Assembly: GCA_900315105.1 (NCBI GenBank)
Contig: OMXX01000002.1
Location: 124,001-188,000, forward strand
DNA from: an uncultured Prevotellaceae bacterium
GTDB lineage: Bacteria; Bacteroidota; Bacteroidia; Bacteroidales; Bacteroidaceae
DNA length: 64,000 bases
Direction: 5' to 3'
This document shows positions 35,340-44,095 of this stretch, in pieces; positions within the stretch are counted from its first letter, which is position 1; each line of letters begins with the position of its first letter. Below the pieces are notes generated by a model, which was given only the letters and a program-made list of their open reading frames with translations, had not been told where the DNA came from and made no database searches. The position numbers and the translations under genes were made by a program.

Positions 35340-35753
35340 TTACTTATTCTTCAGCAGGTCTCTGATTTCAGTAAGGAGCTTCTCCTCAGCAGATGGTTCT
35401 GGAGCAGGTGCAGGAGCAGCAGGCTTCTCATCTTCCTTCTTCTTGAGTTTGTTGATACCCTTGACAAGCATGAACACACAGAATGCGATGATCAGGAAGT
35501 CGATGAGAGTCTGAATGAAGTTACCATAGTTGATTGTAGCAGACTCCTGTCCCTCAATGATGGCAGGAAGCACTACCTTTAGATCTGAGAAGTTTACACC
35601 GCCGATGAGATATCCAATTGGAGGCATGATGATGTCATCAACGATTGAACTAACGATCTTACCAAATGCACCGCCGATGATTACACCGACAGCCATGTCA
35701 ACTGCATTGCCCTTAACGGCGAATGCCTTGAATTCTTCAATGAATTTTCCCAT
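35340..35753 (-). CDS. mscL: large-conductance mechanosensitive channel MscL
   Basis: 137 residues from the ATG at 35753 ([20 protein letters not shown]); a longer frame to 35927 is upstream noise because the promoter box lies inside it. First helix [20 protein letters not shown], second helix [20 protein letters not shown], then a charged C-terminal helix ([15 protein letters not shown]). It forms a pentameric pore that opens on osmotic downshock. The linker [14 protein letters not shown] is Ala-Pro rich. Monocistronic, divergent from gapA. Confidence 0.96.
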   Translation of the reverse strand: MGKFIEEFKAFAVKGNAVDMAVGVIIGGAFGKIVSSIVDDIIMPPIGYLIGGVNFSDLKVVLPAIIEGQESATINYGNFIQTLIDFLIIAFCVFMLVKGINKLKKKEDEKPAAPAPAPEPSAEEKLLTEIRDLLKNK

Positions 35754-35795
35754 AATATTAAAAAAAATTGAAATGTGTAAATAGCAATTCTGCTG

Positions 35796-35803
35796 CAAAA
35801 ATA
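35796..35803 (-). promoter_or_regulatory. -7 box TATTTTTG of mscL
   Basis: The minus strand reads TATTTTTGCAGC, 43 bases before the mscL ATG; it fixes the start at 35753. Confidence 0.65.
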
Positions 35804-35876
35804 CAAAACTTTTAGAAATAATTCGTATATTCTCAAAAATATTTCGCATTTTTTCCGCGTTTTCCAATTTTTTTAG

Positions 35877-35884
35877 TACTTTTG
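35877..35884 (+). promoter_or_regulatory. -7 box TACTTTTG of gapA
   Basis: TACTTTTGCAG lies 74 bases before the gapA ATG. Confidence 0.65.
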
Positions 35885-35957
35885 CAGTGTTTTTAGAAAG
35901 AGATATATTCAAAAAGATTATATTCACCTTTATTTAATAATAAAAAGTTAAACAAAA

Positions 35958-36983
35958 ATGACAAAAGTAGCTATTAACGGTTTTGGCCGTATTGGTCGTC
36001 TCGCATTCCGTCAGATGTTCGAAGCTGAGGGTTACGAGGTTGTTGCAATCAACGATTTGACATCTCCAAAGATGCTCGCTCACCTTCTCAAGTATGATAC
36101 AGCTCAGGGTGGTTTCGCTGGCAAGTTCGGTGAGGGTAAGCACACTGTAGAGGCAACAGAGGATTCTATCATCGTTGATGGTAAGGAGATCAAGATCTCT
36201 GCTGAGAAGGATGCTGCTAACTGCCCATGGAAGGCAAACGACGTAGACGTAGTTCTCGAGTGCACAGGTTTCTATACATCTAAGGAGAAGGCTTCTGCTC
36301 ACCTCACAGCTGGTGCAAAGAAGGTTGTTATCTCAGCTCCTGCTGGTAACGATCTCCCAACAATCGTATTCAACACAAACCACAAGACTCTGACAGCTAA
36401 CGACAAGATCATCTCTGCTGCTTCTTGCACAACAAACTGTCTCGCTCCAATGGCTGACGCACTTAACAAGTACGCTGCTATCCAGTCAGGTATCATGTCT
36501 ACAATCCACGCTTACACAGGTGACCAGATGATTCTTGACGGTCCTCAGCGTAAGGGTGACCTCCGTCGTTCACGTGCAGGTGCTTGCAACATCGTTCCTA
36601 ACTCAACTGGTGCTGCTAAGGCTATCGGTCTCGTTATCCCAGAGCTCAACGGTAAGCTCATCGGTTCTGCTCAGCGCGTTCCAACTCCAACAGGTTCTAC
36701 AACTATCCTCGTTGCTGTTGTTAAGGGTAAGGACGTAACTGTAGAGGGTATCAACGCTGCAATGAAGGCTGCTGGTACTGAGTCTTTCGGTTACACAGAG
36801 GATCAGATCGTTTCTTCTGATATCATCGGTATGAAGTACGGTTCACTCTTCGACGCTACTCAGACAATGGTTAGCAAGATCGACGACGACACATATCAGG
36901 TTCAGGTTGTTTCTTGGTACGACAATGAGAACTCTTATACTTCTCAGATGGTTCGTACAATCAAGTACTTCTCTGAGATCTAA
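35958..36983 (+). CDS. gapA: glyceraldehyde-3-phosphate dehydrogenase
   Basis: A 341-residue type I GAPDH. The NAD-binding start [13 protein letters not shown] and the catalytic [10 protein letters not shown] (Cys157) with HAYTGDQ are intact. It oxidises glyceraldehyde-3-phosphate to 1,3-bisphosphoglycerate in glycolysis. Codon use is strongly biased (GGT, CTC and GTT dominate), marking very high expression. It has its own promoter and a strong terminator. Confidence 0.98.
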   Translation: MTKVAINGFGRIGRLAFRQMFEAEGYEVVAINDLTSPKMLAHLLKYDTAQGGFAGKFGEGKHTVEATEDSIIVDGKEIKISAEKDAANCPWKANDVDVVLECTGFYTSKEKASAHLTAGAKKVVISAPAGNDLPTIVFNTNHKTLTANDKIISAASCTTNCLAPMADALNKYAAIQSGIMSTIHAYTGDQMILDGPQRKGDLRRSRAGACNIVPNSTGAAKAIGLVIPELNGKLIGSAQRVPTPTGSTTILVAVVKGKDVTVEGINAAMKAAGTESFGYTEDQIVSSDIIGMKYGSLFDATQTMVSKIDDDTYQVQVVSWYDNENSYTSQMVRTIKYFSEI

Positions 36984-37027
36984 ACCGATTTCAAATAGGC
37001 TTGATTGGAGAAATCCAACCAATATAT

Positions 37028-37061
37028 GAGAGCATATCTTCGGGTATGCTCTCTTTTTTTT
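37028..37061 (+). terminator. rho-independent terminator of gapA
   Basis: GAGAGCATATC, a TTCG loop, GGTATGCTCTC and a run of T. Confidence 0.9.
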
Positions 37062-37079
37062 GTTTATCAACATTATATA

Positions 37080-37285
37080 TTTGACGACTTGTGAAGCTTG
37101 GTGAGCTTTGCGAATAATTGTCTATACGGCAACAGCAAGCTGTTTTTTTTAACTGACAATAATTTTTCGCAAGGCTCAACAAGCTAAAGCAAGTTCCCAA
37201 TCTTAGCAATCTTCAACCAATAAAAATGGATATTTATTGAAAAAGATTGCGCAGATTGGTAATTATTGTCAATTCAGCATCGGAG
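37080..37285. repeat. mosaic remnant of the MITE-like family
   Basis: Shares with copy 2 the words CAGCAAGCTGTTTTT and AACTGACAATAATT, the CAATCTTCAACCAATAAAA centre and the arm AGATTGGTAATTATTGTCA (37253-37271). The left arm is broken by about 32 bases (TTTCGCAAGGCTCAACAAGC...) that themselves resemble the outer element's right end. The AACGT ends are missing. Confidence 0.65.
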
Positions 37286-37500
37286 ATGCGTTAAAGACGG
37301 TCTGAAAGACCAGAAAGCCTATAGCCCAGAGCATCGCTCTGAGTAAGCGTGATGTATAATCTACGCCCTGAAAGGGCAAAAGCAATAAAGCGACATATAA
37401 GCTTTTGCCCTTTCAGGGCGATTGTATCAACTTTCTTATACTCAGGGCGATGCCCTGAGCTAAGTGCTCGTTGGCCTTTCAGGCCGTTCTGTACTTGGCG
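37286..37500. repeat. GCCCTGAAAGGGC palindrome cluster
   Basis: CGCCCTGAAAGGGCAAAAGC and GCTTTTGCCCTTTCAGGGCG are perfect complements (about 37363-37382 and 37400-37420). They are nested within AGAGCATCGCTCTGAG-like and CTCAGGGCGATGCCCTGAG stems and outer GGTCTGAAAGACC and GGCCTTTCAGGCC words. It is a multi-stem structure with no coding capacity. Confidence 0.65.
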
Positions 37501-37584
37501 CTCTTCACTTGTGAAACATGCATAAACTTTTTTCAAGTTACACACTTTTATCTGCACTTTTTTCCATCTTTCATTTATTTTTAT

Positions 37585-37592
37585 TATCTTTG
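37585..37592 (+). promoter_or_regulatory. -7 box TATCTTTG of miaA
   Basis: TATCTTTGCACTC lies 77 bases before the miaA ATG and a few bases before the leader hairpin. Confidence 0.65.
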
Positions 37593-37609
37593 CACTCAGA
37601 AAATCAAAG

Positions 37610-37645
37610 ACCGTGCGCCAGCCTAATGGGCTGACACGCACTTTT
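37610..37645 (+). promoter_or_regulatory. leader hairpin with T tract, possible attenuator of miaA
   Basis: GTGCG-CAGCC-TAAT-GGCTG-CGCAC stem followed by TTTTTC, just after the miaA promoter. It resembles an intrinsic terminator in the 5' leader and matches the hairpin units at 48.9 kb. Confidence 0.6.
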
Positions 37646-37668
37646 TCTTTCGCACGAAGAAGCACCCA

Positions 37669-38691
37669 ATGAAACAGAAGATGATAACCATAATAGGCCC
37701 TACGGCATCGGGAAAGACAACTCTCGCTGCCCATCTTGCAGCTTCCTTTATTGTTGAAGGACAGCCGGCTGAAATCATCTCTGGAGATTCACGTCAGGTG
37801 TATCGTGGTATGGATATAGGTACGGGTAAGGATCTGTGCGACTACGAAGTCACACTTCCAGCCAACACCCAACACCCAACACCTACCACCCTGAAAATCC
37901 CCTACCACCTTATAGACATCTGTGATCCGGGCGAGAAATACAACATCTTTGAGTTTCAGCAGGATTTCCTCAAGGCATACGAGGATATCACTTCACGTGG
38001 CGCATTACCAATACTTTGCGGCGGTTCTGGCTTGTATGTGGAATCCGTTATCCGAGAATATCACCTCTCACCTGTTCCGAAGAACGAGGAATTACGCGAG
38101 GAACTAAGCCACAAGTCGATGGAAGAACTCACGGCTATTCTCATGGATCTGAAGGAGAAGAACAATTCCGATATGCACAACAAGACGGATGTGGATTCTC
38201 CGCAGCGTGCCATACGTGCCATTGAGATTGAGGCTTATAACCTTGAGCACAAGACAGAAGACCGCTACTTCCCTCCTATCGAGACGACGATAATAGGCGT
38301 TGACATCCCCCGTGATGAGCGCAGGAGGAAGATTTCCACCCGACTGAAGAACCGTGTGGACGAGGGAATGGTTGACGAGATAAAACGCATCCTTGACTCT
38401 GGGGTAAGTGCCGAGGATTTGATTTACTACGGACTTGAATACAAGTACGTTACCGAATACGTCATCGGTAAGCGTTCATACGACAACATGCTCAAGGAAC
38501 TGGAAATCGCCATACACCAGTTTGCTAAGCGTCAGATGACTTGGTTCCGTGGTATGGAGAGGCGTGGATGCAAGATAAACTGGATTGACGCTATGCTTCC
38601 GATGGAGGAGAAAGTAAAAGCGATTAGAGAAACTATCAGCCCACCCAGTCCCTCCCAAAGGGAGGGTTCCTCCCCCCTCAAGGGGGAGTAG
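37669..38691 (+). CDS. miaA: tRNA dimethylallyltransferase
   Basis: A 340-residue MiaA. P-loop IIGPTASGKTTLAAHLA, GDSRQVYRGMDIGTG, YHLIDICDPGEKYNIFEFQQ and the tRNA-binding QFAKRQMTWFRGM are all present. It adds a dimethylallyl group to A37 of tRNAs reading U-starting codons. The last 18 residues (PPSPSQREGSSPLKGE) do not belong to the family: they are translated from a GC-rich palindromic repeat (38640-38690) that overran the 3' end. Such an extension probably does not harm the enzyme. Confidence 0.96.
   Translation: MKQKMITIIGPTASGKTTLAAHLAASFIVEGQPAEIISGDSRQVYRGMDIGTGKDLCDYEVTLPANTQHPTPTTLKIPYHLIDICDPGEKYNIFEFQQDFLKAYEDITSRGALPILCGGSGLYVESVIREYHLSPVPKNEELREELSHKSMEELTAILMDLKEKNNSDMHNKTDVDSPQRAIRAIEIEAYNLEHKTEDRYFPPIETTIIGVDIPRDERRRKISTRLKNRVDEGMVDEIKRILDSGVSAEDLIYYGLEYKYVTEYVIGKRSYDNMLKELEIAIHQFAKRQMTWFRGMERRGCKINWIDAMLPMEEKVKAIRETISPPSPSQREGSSPLKGE
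38640..38691. repeat. GC-rich palindromic repeat forming the miaA 3' end
   Basis: CCCTCCCAAAGGGAGGG and CCCCCCTCAAGGGGGAG stems, in frame with miaA and supplying its stop codon. Same family as the insert in malQ. Confidence 0.7.
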
Positions 38692-38740
38692 ATAGTATTT
38701 CTAATCATAAGTAAATAAAAAAATCCTTCTCTCATAGGGA

Positions 38741-38787
38741 TTAATACTATAAAACATCCTTCCCTTTGGGAAGGCTTGGTTAGGCTT
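38741..38787. repeat. copy of the groES-groEL repeat right arm
   Basis: A 46-base stretch (TAATACTATAAAACATCC through GGCTTGGTTAGGCTT) matches 31901-31947 almost base for base; it sits just before the lipid kinase gene as the other sits before groEL. Confidence 0.75.
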
Positions 38788-38802
38788 TAATTAGGCTTTT
38801 AT

Positions 38803-39735
38803 ATGAAAACAGGATTAATATATTGTCCGAAACGCGAGGGATTCAAATCACCTGAGAAACGGTGGAAGAAGATAGCTGAATGTCTCGAAAGTCATGGGAT
38901 CACATACGATCTCGTGCAGAGCGAGAATGCCCAAAGCGTGGAAAGACTCGTCTCAATGCTTATCCACAACGGATATGACGACATCATCATCTGTGGTGGA
39001 GATGCCGCATTGTGCGATGCCGTGAACTGTCTGATGAGAGAAGAAAAGGAAGTACGTGAGCGCGTGGTATTGTCTGTTATCCCTAATGGCCTGATGAACG
39101 ATTTTGCAGCCTTCTGGGGACTTACGGAGAATGACATAAAGCTTGCGGTGGAATCGATTGCGACAAGGCGCATAAAGAAGGTAGATGCCGGTTGCCTAAT
39201 CTATACCGACAAAGACGGTGAAAAACGAAATCGATACTTCCTCAACTGCATTAACATCGGACTTGTTGCTGGTATTCAACGCCTTAGGACAGAGACAAGA
39301 AAGATATTCTGGTCAAGGAAGGTTTCATACGTCATTTCACTCGTTCTCCTACTCTTCCAACGCATGTTCTGGAAGATGGAATATACTATCAATTATGAAA
39401 CTGAGCAGCATAGGGTTATGACCATGTGCATAGGTAGCGCGTTGGGCTTCGGACAGACTCCTAATGCCGTTCCATACAACGGAATGATAGACATAACCGT
39501 GATGCGAAACTCTGCCTTTACGCAGATTTTCTCAGCCATAGCCCTCTTCCTGCGTGGAAAAATCCTCAACCACAAGATGATTCTTCCATACAGATGCCAC
39601 GATATCACGATAAAAGTCCCTAAGAACACACCCGTAAGTATCGACGGCCATTCATTCTCTGATATCGACACATCTACCGACCCTATGAAGATAATCGTGG
39701 AGCAAGAAGCTATAAATTTCATAATCGAGAAGTGA
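38803..39735 (+). CDS. diacylglycerol kinase-like lipid kinase with altered motifs
   Basis: 310 residues with the DAGK catalytic fold of YegS-type lipid kinases: YDDIIICGGDAALCDAVNCL, then VIPNGLMNDFAAFWGL, NCINIGLVAGIQRL, and the C-terminal domain GSALGFGQTPNAVPYNGMID and VSIDGHSFSD. The usual GGDGT is GGDAA here, and the usual PxGTxNDFA is PNGLMNDFA, so two glycine/threonine nucleotide contacts have changed. It may bind a different nucleotide or be inactive. It stands alone after miaA behind a repeat copy. Confidence 0.8.
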   Translation: MKTGLIYCPKREGFKSPEKRWKKIAECLESHGITYDLVQSENAQSVERLVSMLIHNGYDDIIICGGDAALCDAVNCLMREEKEVRERVVLSVIPNGLMNDFAAFWGLTENDIKLAVESIATRRIKKVDAGCLIYTDKDGEKRNRYFLNCINIGLVAGIQRLRTETRKIFWSRKVSYVISLVLLLFQRMFWKMEYTINYETEQHRVMTMCIGSALGFGQTPNAVPYNGMIDITVMRNSAFTQIFSAIALFLRGKILNHKMILPYRCHDITIKVPKNTPVSIDGHSFSDIDTSTDPMKIIVEQEAINFIIEK

Positions 39736-39909
39736 ATTCGTTAGAGTAAGACAATCCACATCAAAGAATAAATTCACGGAAATGAAACAACGAAAATTTA
39801 TCTTTGGGTTACAAGTCATTTGTCGCTTTTAGTCATTTGCATACTAAAAAAATATAAACTTATCGATGAGTGACAATGTTCAAATAACAATATCACTTAA
39901 AATTTATAT

Positions 39910-40389
39910 ATGAGAAAATTTATATTCTTGCCAATCATAATACTAATCATTTCTTCATGTACACATAACCATGTTTCTAACCAAGAACTGAGTTATGATG
40001 ATAGCATCATAACTCAAATCGTTAATGATCAATTCAAACGTGATTCGCATGCAGAATGGCCTAAACTAACGCCAGAGGATAGTATGATAAAGATAATACA
40101 AGAACAATTTTATTATGAAAATCCTATTCCCAAGTATTATAACGTATCAAAAAACACGAAGAAAATAGTTCCATCTAGATTTGGTTATGTAAAAGTTCCT
40201 GATTCTATCGCATATGTAAAAGTATTTTATAAAAACGGTAATATATGCGAAGAAGGATATTTAACTTTCTTCGAAAGCCGTGAAGTTGATGGAGACGAGG
40301 TCGGCAAATGGAAATATTGCACTCCTGATGGTACAAAATTTGAAAAGTACTATAAATATACTATTGGCATTCAGAAAGACTCAATATAA
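39910..40389 (+). CDS. hypothetical lipoprotein
   Basis: 159 residues with a lipoprotein signal (IIILIISSCTHNH, Cys at about 19). The mature part is charged, with two similar short blocks (DDSIITQIVNDQFKRDS and EDSMIKIIQEQFYYEN, about 30-75), then a beta-rich end with YFKNGNICEEGYLTF-like strands that recall MORN or toxin-immunity type YxNGxxxxEG repeats. The gene is more AT-rich than its neighbours, which may mark recent gain. A TATCTTTG box lies about 110 bases upstream. Function not recognised. Confidence 0.65.
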   Translation: MRKFIFLPIIILIISSCTHNHVSNQELSYDDSIITQIVNDQFKRDSHAEWPKLTPEDSMIKIIQEQFYYENPIPKYYNVSKNTKKIVPSRFGYVKVPDSIAYVKVFYKNGNICEEGYLTFFESREVDGDEVGKWKYCTPDGTKFEKYYKYTIGIQKDSI

Positions 40390-40392
40390 TAA

Positions 40393-40500
40393 ACCCAAGT
40401 AAGTCCGTTGTAGTTCCGTTGTAAATCCGCTGTAAATCCGTTCCTGCGACTATAGGATGAACGAAGGAAGAACGAAAGAAGAAGGAAAGAAAAATGAAAT
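40393..40500. repeat. TCCGTTGTAA repeats
   Basis: Four near-copies of GTCCGTTGTAGT/ATCCGCTGTAAA in tandem, then GAACGAAGGAAGAACGAAAG purine-rich words. No gene between here and the glycogen operon promoter. Confidence 0.55.
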
Positions 40501-40696
40501 GACAAATTCGGGAAAGGATGTAATGAAAGGCATACCCTTTTCCCTATCAATTATAATCAAGAGAAGACACAAGCACATTATATTCTTCGGACACTTGAAA
40601 CATGAAAAAGTTACAAACATGTTTCAAACATAGTGGAATTTTGTTGGTTTTTGGAAAATAATCTGTCATTTATTTTGAAAAGCAGATTATTTTGCT

Positions 40697-40704
40697 TACT
40701 TTTG
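40697..40704 (+). promoter_or_regulatory. -7 box TACTTTTG (with TTTG 19 bases upstream) of the glycogen operon
   Basis: TTTG at 40674-40677 and TACTTTTG at 40697-40704 match the Bacteroidetes -33/-7 spacing, leaving a leader of about 100 bases before the debranching enzyme gene. Confidence 0.65.
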
Positions 40705-40810
40705 TAGAAAATTTCCAAATCATGTGTGCCTATGACACTATCAGAAATGGAAATTCCCCCTAAATCACAACCTGAAGTTAAACAAATATTTAAACCTTAA
40801 TATAGCAACT

Positions 40811-42751
40811 ATGAGTTATCTCAAATTTGAAAAAGCTCAGATGACCAACTTGCAGGAGTCCCTGCGACGCGAATTGTTGTGTACGAATCGCTCGGGGGCT
40901 TACTCATGCAGTACCGTTGTTGACTGCAACACCCGCAAATATCACGGGTTGCTTGTCGTACCCGTACCTGAGATTGACGGAGAGAACCATGTATTGCTTT
41001 CTTCACTCGACTGTTCGGTGATACAGCATGGTGCCCAGTTCAACCTCGGAGTGCATAAATACGAAAGCGGAGTGTTCAGCCCTAACGGCCACAAATACAT
41101 TCGCGAATTTTCTCTTGAAAATGTCCCTACGACTATCTATCGCGTAGGTGGCGTGATTCTCAAGAAGGAAATCATATTCCAAGTGTATTCCACCCGTGTC
41201 CTTATCCGTTATACCCTACTCGACTGCCACAGCGCCACTACTCTGCAACTGAGGCCTTTCCTGGCTTTCCGTAGCGTGAAGAACTGTATGGTTGAGAACC
41301 CTAACATCAACAGGGATTACACGGAGATTGACGGAGGGATCAAGACTCAGCTCTATCCTAACTATCCAAACCTCTACATCCAGATTTCAAAGAAGAACAA
41401 ATTCGTCTTTGACCCACATTGGAACAAGAGCCTCGTATATGAGAAAGAACAGGAAAGAGGATATCACGGAGTGGAAGACCTCTATGTTCCGGGATATTTC
41501 GAGATTCAAGCAAAGAAAGGCGACGAGATTGTCATCTCTGCCGGCATCGACGAGATAAAGCCTGAATCGCTGAAGAAACTCTTCAATGAGGAAGTAGGAC
41601 TTCGCCTGCCTATCGACAGCTTCTACCACGCTCTCGTTAATGCCGCTCATCAGTTCCATGTACGTGTAAGCGACACCGAGCGCTATCTGCTTGCCGGCTA
41701 TCCTTGGTTCAAGGTTCGTGCACGCGATACGTTCATTGCCCTCCCAGGTCTCACGCTTGCCATTCAGGAGAACGACTACTTCGAACTCGTGATGGATACG
41801 GCAGCAAAGAGCATCAGGGACTTCATGACGGGCAAGCCACTCAAAAGCCTTATCCACGAGATAGAGCAGCCGGACGTGCTTCTCTGGGCAATATGGGCTA
41901 TTCAGCAGTATGCACACGAGGTAGGCAATGCCCAAACCTACAAGAAATATGGAAAGCTGCTTATCGACATTCTCAAATTCATAGAGAGCAACAAGCATCC
42001 TAACCTTGAACTCAGGGAGAACGGACTCCTCCACATCGAGGGACGCGAACAGCCGATGACTTGGATGAACAGCATAGCCAACGGACGCCCAGTAGTTCCG
42101 CGTACCGGTTATGTTGTCGAAATCAACGCTCTCTGGTATAATGCCCTGAAGTTCTGCGCAGAAATGGCAGAATCAAACAAGGACAAGAAGATAGCTGCAG
42201 AGCTTGAGGCACGTGCTGATATTGCAAAGGAGGCATTCCAGAAGATGTTCATTACCGATAGCGGCTATCTCTACGACTATGTAGAGGAAGGAATAGAGGA
42301 TTTGAGCGTTCGTCCGAATATGATATTCCCAGTGGCATTCGACTATTCTCCACTTGAGCCGGAACAGAAGAAATCGGTTCTCGACTTCTGCACACGAGAG
42401 CTCCTCACACCAAAAGGACTCCGCACCTTGTCTCCAAAGTCAGGTGGCTATAACCCTATGTACGTAGGTCCGCAGACAAAGCGCGACTACGCCTACCACT
42501 CAGGTACGGCATGGCCTTGGCTCGGCGGTTTCTATATGGAGGCATACCTGAAGCTCTACAAGCGTTCACGCCTCAGTTTCGTACAGCGACAGATGATTGG
42601 CTATGAGGACGAGATGCAGTATCACGTATTAGGCTCTATATCTGAGCTGTTCGACGGAAACCCACCGTTCAACGGACGTGGAGCATCATCATTCGCAATG
42701 AACGTTGCCGAGATTCTTCGCACATGGAGATTAATAGACCAGTTTAACTAA
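40811..42751 (+). CDS. glycogen debranching enzyme (amylo-alpha-1,6-glucosidase)
   Basis: 646 residues covering the archaeal/bacterial GDE layout. The N-terminal beta domain (GAYSCSTVVDCNTRKYHGLL, RPFLAFRSVKNCM) is followed by a catalytic (alpha/alpha)6 barrel from about residue 290 (YPWFKVRARDTFIALPGLTL, then PMTWMNS, and SGTAWPWLGGFYMEAYLKLY). It removes alpha-1,6 branches of glycogen. It is first in a three-gene operon with a GT4 transferase and a GH57 enzyme, the usual Bacteroidetes glycogen locus. No signal peptide, so cytosolic. Confidence 0.94.
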   Translation: MSYLKFEKAQMTNLQESLRRELLCTNRSGAYSCSTVVDCNTRKYHGLLVVPVPEIDGENHVLLSSLDCSVIQHGAQFNLGVHKYESGVFSPNGHKYIREFSLENVPTTIYRVGGVILKKEIIFQVYSTRVLIRYTLLDCHSATTLQLRPFLAFRSVKNCMVENPNINRDYTEIDGGIKTQLYPNYPNLYIQISKKNKFVFDPHWNKSLVYEKEQERGYHGVEDLYVPGYFEIQAKKGDEIVISAGIDEIKPESLKKLFNEEVGLRLPIDSFYHALVNAAHQFHVRVSDTERYLLAGYPWFKVRARDTFIALPGLTLAIQENDYFELVMDTAAKSIRDFMTGKPLKSLIHEIEQPDVLLWAIWAIQQYAHEVGNAQTYKKYGKLLIDILKFIESNKHPNLELRENGLLHIEGREQPMTWMNSIANGRPVVPRTGYVVEINALWYNALKFCAEMAESNKDKKIAAELEARADIAKEAFQKMFITDSGYLYDYVEEGIEDLSVRPNMIFPVAFDYSPLEPEQKKSVLDFCTRELLTPKGLRTLSPKSGGYNPMYVGPQTKRDYAYHSGTAWPWLGGFYMEAYLKLYKRSRLSFVQRQMIGYEDEMQYHVLGSISELFDGNPPFNGRGASSFAMNVAEILRTWRLIDQFN

Positions 42752-42770
42752 TTAAGGAGGACAAACAAGA

Positions 42771-44072
42771 ATGAAAGTATTAATGTTCGGATGGGAATTC
42801 CCTCCAAAGATATACGGTGGACTTGCTGTTGCCTCCTATGGTATAACCAAGGGTCTCAGTCTTCAGGGCGACATTGAAACCACCTTCTGTATGCCGAAGC
42901 CTACGGGCGAAGAGGAGAAATTCCTCAAGATAGTGAACATGAGTCAGGTGCCAATCGTTTGGCGCAATGTTCAGTATGATAATATCAAGGACCGCATCGT
43001 AGGTCATACGGCAGAAGACTACTATCGTTTCCGCGACCATATCTATGCAGATTTCAACTACATGCAGGGATTAGATGACCTTGGCTGCATGGGCTTTGCA
43101 GGTGGCTATCCCGGCAACCTGCACGACGAGATAAACAACTTCTCTATCATCGCAGGTGTTCTGGCTCGCTCTGAGCAGTTTGATATCATCCATGCTCACG
43201 ACTGGCTCACCTACCCTGCCGGAGTTCACGCTAAGATAGTAAGCGGAAAACCTCTCTGCATCCACGTACACGCAACGGATTTCGACCGTTCACGCGGTAA
43301 TGTGAATCCAACGGTATATTCCATCGAGAAGAACGGAATGGATAATGCCGACTGCATAATGTGCGTATCAGAACTGACACGTCAGACCGTTATCAACCAG
43401 TATCATCAGGACCCACGCAAGTGTGTAGCTATGCACAATGCCGTTTATCCTCTTTCACAGGAGTATCTCGACATCGTGCCTCACAAGAAGCCAAACGAGA
43501 AGGTTGTTACGTATCTCGGTCGTATCACCATGCAGAAAGGTCCTGAGTACTTCATCGAGGCTGCAAAGCTCGTGCTTCAGCGTACTGACAAGATACGTTT
43601 CTGCTTCGCCGGTTCAGGTGATATGATGAACGCGATGATTGAACTTGCAGCCGCATACGGCATTGCCGACAAATGCCATTTCCCTGGTTTCCAAAGAGGT
43701 AAGCAGGTATATGAGTGCTATAAGAATTCAGATGTCTTCGTTATGCCATCGGTTTCTGAGCCGTTCGGTATCGCTCCGCTTGAGGCTATGCAATGTGGTT
43801 GCCCAAGTATCATTTCCAAGCAGTCGGGCTGCGGTGAGATCCTTACCAATGTCATCAAGGTTGATTACTGGGATATCCACGCAATGGCGGATGCCATCTA
43901 CTCCCTCTGTATGAACGAGAGCCTCCACGACTACATCGCCGAAGAAGGCATCAAGGAGGTTGCCGGCATCACATGGGAGAAGGTTGGACTTCGCATTCGC
44001 CAATGCTATGACCAGTTGCTTGACAAGGGCTGGTTCAATAACGAGGAATATCTCGCGAACTTCATAAAGTAA
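42771..44072 (+). CDS. glycosyltransferase family 4 / glycogen synthase-like
   Basis: 433 residues, GT-B fold. N-terminal MFGWEFPPKIYGGLAVASYG is typical of glycogen/starch synthase-like proteins. FDIIHAHDWLTYPAGVHAKI closes the N domain. The donor site is EPFGIAPLEAMQCGCPSIIS at about 318-337. It probably extends alpha-glucan chains from an NDP-glucose or makes maltose-1-phosphate-type primers; the exact donor is not readable from sequence. It begins 19 bases after the debranching enzyme with an AAGGAGG-like element, unusual for this genome. Confidence 0.9.
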   Translation: MKVLMFGWEFPPKIYGGLAVASYGITKGLSLQGDIETTFCMPKPTGEEEKFLKIVNMSQVPIVWRNVQYDNIKDRIVGHTAEDYYRFRDHIYADFNYMQGLDDLGCMGFAGGYPGNLHDEINNFSIIAGVLARSEQFDIIHAHDWLTYPAGVHAKIVSGKPLCIHVHATDFDRSRGNVNPTVYSIEKNGMDNADCIMCVSELTRQTVINQYHQDPRKCVAMHNAVYPLSQEYLDIVPHKKPNEKVVTYLGRITMQKGPEYFIEAAKLVLQRTDKIRFCFAGSGDMMNAMIELAAAYGIADKCHFPGFQRGKQVYECYKNSDVFVMPSVSEPFGIAPLEAMQCGCPSIISKQSGCGEILTNVIKVDYWDIHAMADAIYSLCMNESLHDYIAEEGIKEVAGITWEKVGLRIRQCYDQLLDKGWFNNEEYLANFIK

Positions 44073-44095
44073 AACCTACTAAATAAGACAGAATA

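Noticed and set aside
37080..37500. tRNA or rRNA gene
   Set aside because: The stems are simple palindromes; no cloverleaf, anticodon arm or TTCGA loop could be assembled.
41387..42034. Minus-strand frame of 215 codons opposite the debranching enzyme
   Set aside because: It lies wholly inside a well-supported gene and has no family features.
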